DNA of 10,238 nt from JAPLDA01 sp043787975 (GTDB lineage: Bacteria; Bacteroidota; Bacteroidia; AKYH767-A; 2013-40CM-41-45). Under the pieces are notes generated by a model. The model was not told the origin of the DNA and ran no database searches. It was given only the letters and a program-made list of their open reading frames with translations. The translations under genes were made by a program, and so were the position numbers. Positions 6,831 to 10,238 of this stretch are shown here, piece by piece. Within the stretch, counting starts at the first letter, position 1; every line of letters begins with the position of its first letter. The stretch is from assembly GCA_043787975.1 (NCBI GenBank), contig JAYVUK010000006.1:1-10238 (forward strand). Direction: 5' to 3'.

Positions 6831-7397
6831 TTATGTAATAGCAGCATGCGGCTTATTTTTATTTAAGTTAATGAGAGCAACAAGAACTATCACATAGAGG
6901 AACAATCCCCACACCCCAAGCACGATAGTCCAGAAAGTTATCTTCAGCCAAAACGGTGCATCGGAATGAGCCAATGCAGGTTCAAGCGGAGTGTGTGCAG
7001 GAAATGTAACTGTTGATTTCGTGACGAAAATAAATGTGCTGTCATTCATCACATCGTTGTCTTCCACTTTTGCAAGAATAAAAATATTTCCGAGCGTATC
7101 ACTGCCAGGAGTTTTTGCGGGAAACACAGCAGAAATAATTCCTGTACTGTCACTGGTTGCAGTGCCGATAGTCATCAAGCCAAACATGCGCTTGATAAAA
7201 ATATTAACTTCTACATCTTTCAGCGGTCTTTTTGTAACCACGTCTTTAACCGTTGCCGTTACTACATGAAGCGAATCGTTGGTTTCAATCCTCATCGTGA
7301 TAATTCCGCTTTTCTTTTCGCTATCTGCTTTTGCATTTAATGCGAAGAAGAAAAGCAATACGGTTACAAGCAAAATATTTTTCATATTTTTTTTCAT
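6831..7397 (-). CDS. Periplasmic Ig-like/carboxypeptidase-regulatory-like protein with C-terminal membrane anchor
   Basis: This is a 188-aa protein with three parts. Residues 1-24 are a signal peptide. Residues about 34-128 are a beta-sandwich-like domain: the stretch ITMRIETNDSLHVVTATVKD, then KRPLKDVEVNIFIKRMFGLM, then SDSTGIISAVFPA, the classic pattern of Ig-like or transthyretin-like repeats that begin with a 'modifiable parameter' strand and a T.G...... turn. A single membrane helix lies at about 153-177, before a short basic tail. Its ATG overlaps the nrfD stop by 4 bp (ATGA, 7394-7397), indicating translational coupling, so it may be an accessory subunit of the NrfD complex. A second in-frame ATG is at 7385. 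I do not recognise a named family and no cofactor-binding motif is visible. Confidence 0.82.
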   Translation of the reverse strand: MKKNMKNILLVTVLLFFFALNAKADSEKKSGIITMRIETNDSLHVVTATVKDVVTKRPLKDVEVNIFIKRMFGLMTIGTATSDSTGIISAVFPAKTPGSDTLGNIFILAKVEDNDVMNDSTFIFVTKSTVTFPAHTPLEPALAHSDAPFWLKITFWTIVLGVWGLFLYVIVLVALINLNKNKPHAAIT

Positions 7398-8770
7398 GTT
7401 ACGCTTAAATTATTTTGAGTATTCATGTCTTCCAATCCCACTTCCTCATCACCCGATTTTTCAACTCCTTCTTCTGTTTCCCATATTGTAACGATTGGGA
7501 AATGTTTAAACAATAAAATCATTACAAGCACGAAACCAGCCATAGCAGCAGCACTTACGAGCCACTCTATGATTGTCGGGAAATAAGTTGCATAACCCGC
7601 AGGTGGATTCTGAATGGGAATGAAAGGATGCATCATGTTTGGAATTACAATGAGGTAACGATTTTGCAATGCGCCTATCAATACCAATGCTGAAACAAAC
7701 ACGGTCCACTTAATGGAGTATCTTATTTTTTGAAATGATAGCAGGATGATTGGAATTATCAGTCCAAAAATCTGCACTGCCCAAAATGACATCGCGTGTC
7801 TGCCCCAAAATAAATCATTAAGTAAATCTTTTTCATCCCCCTGCATTTTGTAAGCAGGCACACCATATTTATTAATGTTAAAATATAAATAGGTACAAGT
7901 AAGCGCAAGCAATAACATGGCGAGCTTGCTGAAATGGGTTTGACTTAAATAATGTTCGAGATGATACCCTTTACGAAGCAACGCCATCATAATAATCATG
8001 ATAGCACAACCCGCCATCAATGCTCCGAAAACAAAATACGGTCCCATGATACTCGTATTCCATCCTGGTCGCATAGTCATTGAAATCAGCCAGGCGCTGA
8101 TGGTGTGAACAGAGATTGCAACAGGCAGAATAACAATGGACATTATTTTAATTCCCCGTTTCAAAAACGTTCGCTGCAAATAATTTCCTTCCCAACCAAC
8201 GGCAAACGCTTTATACATTTTTTTCTTCCATTTTGGAATATCAGTCATGCGGTCTCTTACTAAAGCAACATCAGGAATCAGTGGAAGAAAAAAGAAAATC
8301 AAGCTGCCGAAAAAATAAGTTGCGATGGCAACTACATCCCATAAAATCGGTGATTGAATTCTGCCATGCGTGATGAGAAATAATAATCTTTCAGGACGAC
8401 CCATATCCAGCACAGGCATGAAACCGGCAAAGAATACAGCAGATAAAGTAATAGCTTCTGCAATTCGTATCAGCGGATAACGCCACTTCGCTCCTGAAAA
8501 TCGTAAGGCAGATGAAACCAATGCTCCAATTAAACTGATACCGACAAAAAAGAAAAGCAATGAAATATAAATTCCCCAGGAAATATAATCTCTCATTGCT
8601 GTAACAACTAATCCTTCGCGCAACTGAATTATCCATGCGGTTACACCAGCAGCAACAATCAGCAGAAGCACAATCATCCAAACAGTTTGTCCTTTGAATC
8701 TTCTGCCGACAGTTGAAAGCAATTCACTTTCTATTTGATGTTTTTCTTTTTCAAACAAGACTCTGTCCAT
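7394..8770 (-). CDS. NrfD-type integral membrane subunit (quinone-interacting)
   Basis: This is a 458-aa protein with about ten membrane helices (approximately 29-50, 63-89, 101-122, 143-165, 207-232, 241-266, 281-300, 325-346, 353-377, 399-424). Family landmarks are WGIYISLLFFFVGISLIGAL (65-84), LDMGRPERL (121-129), ISVHTISAWLISMTMRPGWN (219-238), GPYFVFGAL (243-251) and NRYLIVIPNMMHP (370-382). These place it in the NrfD/PsrC superfamily, in the longer branch that includes the membrane subunits of alternative complex III, Qrc and related quinone oxidoreductases. Such proteins exchange electrons between menaquinone and an adjacent iron-sulfur subunit. An acidic cytoplasmic-type tail (about 431-448) follows the last helix. 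It is 12 bp downstream of the ferredoxin gene, the standard pairing for this complex. Menaquinone as partner is inferred from the phylum. Confidence 0.93.
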   Translation of the reverse strand: MDRVLFEKEKHQIESELLSTVGRRFKGQTVWMIVLLLIVAAGVTAWIIQLREGLVVTAMRDYISWGIYISLLFFFVGISLIGALVSSALRFSGAKWRYPLIRIAEAITLSAVFFAGFMPVLDMGRPERLLFLITHGRIQSPILWDVVAIATYFFGSLIFFFLPLIPDVALVRDRMTDIPKWKKKMYKAFAVGWEGNYLQRTFLKRGIKIMSIVILPVAISVHTISAWLISMTMRPGWNTSIMGPYFVFGALMAGCAIMIIMMALLRKGYHLEHYLSQTHFSKLAMLLLALTCTYLYFNINKYGVPAYKMQGDEKDLLNDLFWGRHAMSFWAVQIFGLIIPIILLSFQKIRYSIKWTVFVSALVLIGALQNRYLIVIPNMMHPFIPIQNPPAGYATYFPTIIEWLVSAAAMAGFVLVMILLFKHFPIVTIWETEEGVEKSGDEEVGLEDMNTQNNLSVT

Positions 8771-8782
8771 AATTTATTTCAA

Positions 8783-9709
8783 TTAAGATTTAGGAATTTC
8801 ATTGTTCATATCAGGTGAAGGATACTGCCTGTTTACAGGAGGTAAATAATAAACACGCGGTTTGGTACCGAGTTCTTCCATAAAACGATACGCGCTTTTG
8901 TCTTCAAGCAATTGCGACAGCGCAACTGTTTCGCCTGATTTATTTGTAACAGCGTCTTCGTTTTCATCACCAAAATAAATTGCATCCATCGGGCAACCTG
9001 TTACGCAAGCGGGTAATTTATTTTCACGAGCCATGTGTGGACAGAAATCACATTTCTCCACACAACCTTTTTTACTTTGGAAAACATGCTCCACAGAATT
9101 ATTTATTTCAGTAACCGTTGGCTTTACAGGCTCACTCCAATTAAATACTCTTACAGAATAAGGACATGCAGCCATGCAAAAGCGACAACCAATGCAGCGG
9201 TCGTTATCAATACCAACAATTCCATCTTCGCGCTTGAACGTTGCATCAACAGGACAAACTTTTGTACATGGCGGGTCATCGCAATGGAAACACGGTTTCG
9301 GAAAATAGTAAGGAGCTTCTGCCGGTGCATCCTGCATATTGACTACATCAATCCATTTTTTTGTTGGAGGAATAAAGTGCATCTTGTTGCATGCATCGGT
9401 ACACTTGCCGCAACCATCGCATTTTGCAAGGTCAATCACCATCACAAATTTTTTCCCAGCAATTCCTATCCGCGCTTCCTCATTGCTCACCAAAGCTTTG
9501 TGTTCGTAATTAAGATGCGAACTGTCAACAGCAACTAATTCTCCATCTGTGGAAAGCATCATTACTCTTTTTCCGGTGAGTTCATGCACCTTTTCTTCTG
9601 CGGAAAGTTTCTTAAATCCCAATCCTGCTGCTGCAACACCGGCAGAGGCAGCGGTGAGCATCCCTACTTTCAGAAATTTTCTCCGGGAACTTTGTTCGTC
9701 TTTTTCCAT
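8783..9709 (-). CDS. Tat-exported ferredoxin with four [4Fe-4S] clusters (HybA/DmsB/NrfC-like)
   Basis: This is a 308-aa protein beginning with a twin-arginine signal (SRRKFLK, 8-14, then an Ala/Gly-rich hydrophobic stretch to about 31), so it is exported folded to the periplasm. Four cluster motifs are visible: CDGCGKCTDAC (Cys97,100,103,107); Cys140,143,148,152 in CFHCDDPPCTKVC; CIGCRFCMAAC (172,175,178,182) followed by PYSVRVFNW; and Cys220,223,235,239 in CDFCPHMARENKLPACVTGC. As in other members, ligands are probably shared between motif halves. An extra Cys216 lies just before the last group. No C-terminal membrane helix is seen, so anchoring would come from the downstream NrfD protein. 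It is the electron-transfer subunit that connects the quinone site with a catalytic or cytochrome partner. It lies 12 bp upstream of nrfD and 54 bp downstream of the small Tat protein gene. Confidence 0.95.
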   Translation of the reverse strand: MEKDEQSSRRKFLKVGMLTAASAGVAAAGLGFKKLSAEEKVHELTGKRVMMLSTDGELVAVDSSHLNYEHKALVSNEEARIGIAGKKFVMVIDLAKCDGCGKCTDACNKMHFIPPTKKWIDVVNMQDAPAEAPYYFPKPCFHCDDPPCTKVCPVDATFKREDGIVGIDNDRCIGCRFCMAACPYSVRVFNWSEPVKPTVTEINNSVEHVFQSKKGCVEKCDFCPHMARENKLPACVTGCPMDAIYFGDENEDAVTNKSGETVALSQLLEDKSAYRFMEELGTKPRVYYLPPVNRQYPSPDMNNEIPKS

Positions 9710-9721
9710 AGAAATAAATTT

Positions 9722-9740
9722 TGATAATTAATTTTTATCA
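9722..9740. repeat. Short inverted repeat in the gap before the ferredoxin gene
   Basis: TGATAA and TTATCA form a perfect 6-bp inverted repeat separated by 7 bases, inside the 54-bp gap between the small Tat protein and ferredoxin genes. The stem is AT-rich and weak, and no U-run suggesting a terminator follows. It could be an operator half-site pair or chance. It does not fit the FNR spacing (TTGAT-N4-ATCAA). Confidence 0.25.
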
Positions 9741-9763
9741 GTGAATTTTTCAATTTAATTATG

Positions 9764-10135
9764 CTATGTAATTTCTTTACTCATTCTATCTATCGCGGCA
9801 CGATACACTAATTCAAAATTTTTATCCTTTAAAAATTCAGAGAGCTCCGGCTTGAACGCTACTGCCTTATCAGATAATGTCATTGTTACTTTATGATGTT
9901 CCTGATTACCGGGGTCAGCTTTCTTTTTTCGTATCACATCAATAAAATCATCCATCCATTTTCCATACCTCAACATAAACTCCTGCTGCCTGGGATTTAA
10001 TTTTAGCACTTCTGTTTTGTCAATGAAGGAAGAAAATACGCTGGTGCTTACCAAAACAGTTCCCGCAGTTATGCCGACAATACGAAGAAAATTTCTTCTG
10101 GAGTTTTGTTCATCCGTTTTTTTTAATTCTTCCAT
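9764..10135 (-). CDS. Small Tat-signal protein of unknown function
   Basis: This is a 123-aa protein with a clear twin-arginine signal: NSRRNFLRIVG at 11-21, then a hydrophobic stretch to about 38. The mature part of about 80 residues is mainly charged and helical-looking: LNPRQQEFMLRYGKWMDDFI (46-65), RKKK (69-72), then TMTLSDKAVAFKPELSEFLK (84-103). It has no cysteine, so it binds no iron-sulfur cluster or heme c. Export by Tat implies it folds, or is carried by a partner, before export. The start is preceded by AAGG 3-4 bases upstream of ATG. It lies immediately upstream of the Tat ferredoxin gene and about 40 bp after the partial gene at the window edge, so a role as accessory or structural subunit of the same complex is plausible. 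I do not recognise a family. Confidence 0.83.
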   Translation of the reverse strand: MEELKKTDEQNSRRNFLRIVGITAGTVLVSTSVFSSFIDKTEVLKLNPRQQEFMLRYGKWMDDFIDVIRKKKADPGNQEHHKVTMTLSDKAVAFKPELSEFLKDKNFELVYRAAIDRMSKEIT

Positions 10136-10175
10136 TGCCTTATAATTATTTAAAATTGATTAGTATAATTTTCAA

Positions 10176-10238
10176 TTATGTTTTCGGCTTGGAAAGTATT
10201 TCGCCATGCTTGTTTTGCTGTTCCAATGTCCAGTTTTG
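10176..10238 (-). CDS. C-terminal tail of an unidentified protein cut by the window edge
   Basis: Twenty sense codons are open from the window edge down to TAA at 10178-10176. The tail contains NWTLEQQNKHG followed by EILSKPKT and the stop. It is hydrophilic and codon choice resembles the neighbours, but 60 bases are too few to prove coding. The position, 40 bp upstream of the small Tat protein and in the same direction, makes it the natural place for a catalytic or multiheme subunit of the NrfD/ferredoxin complex. That identity is only inference: neither heme nor molybdopterin motifs are inside the window. Confidence 0.5.
   Translation of the reverse strand, partial: QNWTLEQQNKHGEILSKPKT

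Noticed and set aside
8391..8681. 96-codon minus-strand frame rich in Cys
   Set aside because: It is an out-of-frame reading of nrfD. The Cys content comes from frame-shifted Ala/Leu codons and shows no CXXCH or ferredoxin spacing.
9035..9538. 167-codon plus-strand open frame
   Set aside because: It lies wholly opposite the four-cluster ferredoxin gene, whose 16 ligand cysteines prove the minus-strand frame. The plus-strand product shows no domain or signal.
9721..9741. FNR/CRP-type operator before the ferredoxin gene
   Set aside because: The half-sites resemble TTGAT/ATCA, but the spacing is 11 rather than 4 bases and the region is very AT-rich.

Overview
The window looks like chromosomal DNA of a Bacteroidota bacterium (CFB group). 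It is AT-rich, every supported gene lies on the minus strand, leaders are A-rich with few Shine-Dalgarno sites, and several small families typical of that phylum occur (SHOCT protein, DUF5676-like membrane protein, Bacteroidota-type YceI-like and porin proteins). Transcription runs from high to low coordinates. Gaps are mostly 4-54 bp and no gap reaches 300 bp, so the whole window could be one operon or two adjoining ones. No RNA gene, mobile element, CRISPR array or convincing terminator was seen.

Respiratory half (about 10238 down to 4843), in transcription order: the C-terminal tail of an unidentified gene cut by the window edge; a 123-aa protein with a twin-arginine (Tat) signal; a Tat-exported ferredoxin with four [4Fe-4S] motifs (HybA/DmsB-like); a ten-helix NrfD-type quinol-interacting membrane protein; a small Ig-like or carboxypeptidase-regulatory-like protein with one C-terminal membrane helix, coupled to nrfD by an ATGA overlap; a 99-bp gap with a possible promoter element; a monoheme cytochrome c; an outer-membrane porin; and a monoheme cytochrome c lipoprotein. 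Together these suggest a periplasm-facing quinone/iron-sulfur electron-transfer complex that feeds or drains small cytochromes. No catalytic subunit is inside the window.

Envelope, stress and carbon half (about 4830 down to 1): a secreted protein of unknown function, a DUF5676-like two-helix membrane protein, a SHOCT-domain membrane protein, a tandem-domain universal stress protein, a YceI-like secreted protein, and phosphoenolpyruvate synthase (ppsA, C-terminus beyond the window). The spacing suggests co-expression. A reasonable inference is a low-oxygen or stress-adapted set that couples an alternative respiratory chain with pyruvate-to-PEP conversion, but no regulator or operator supporting this was found.
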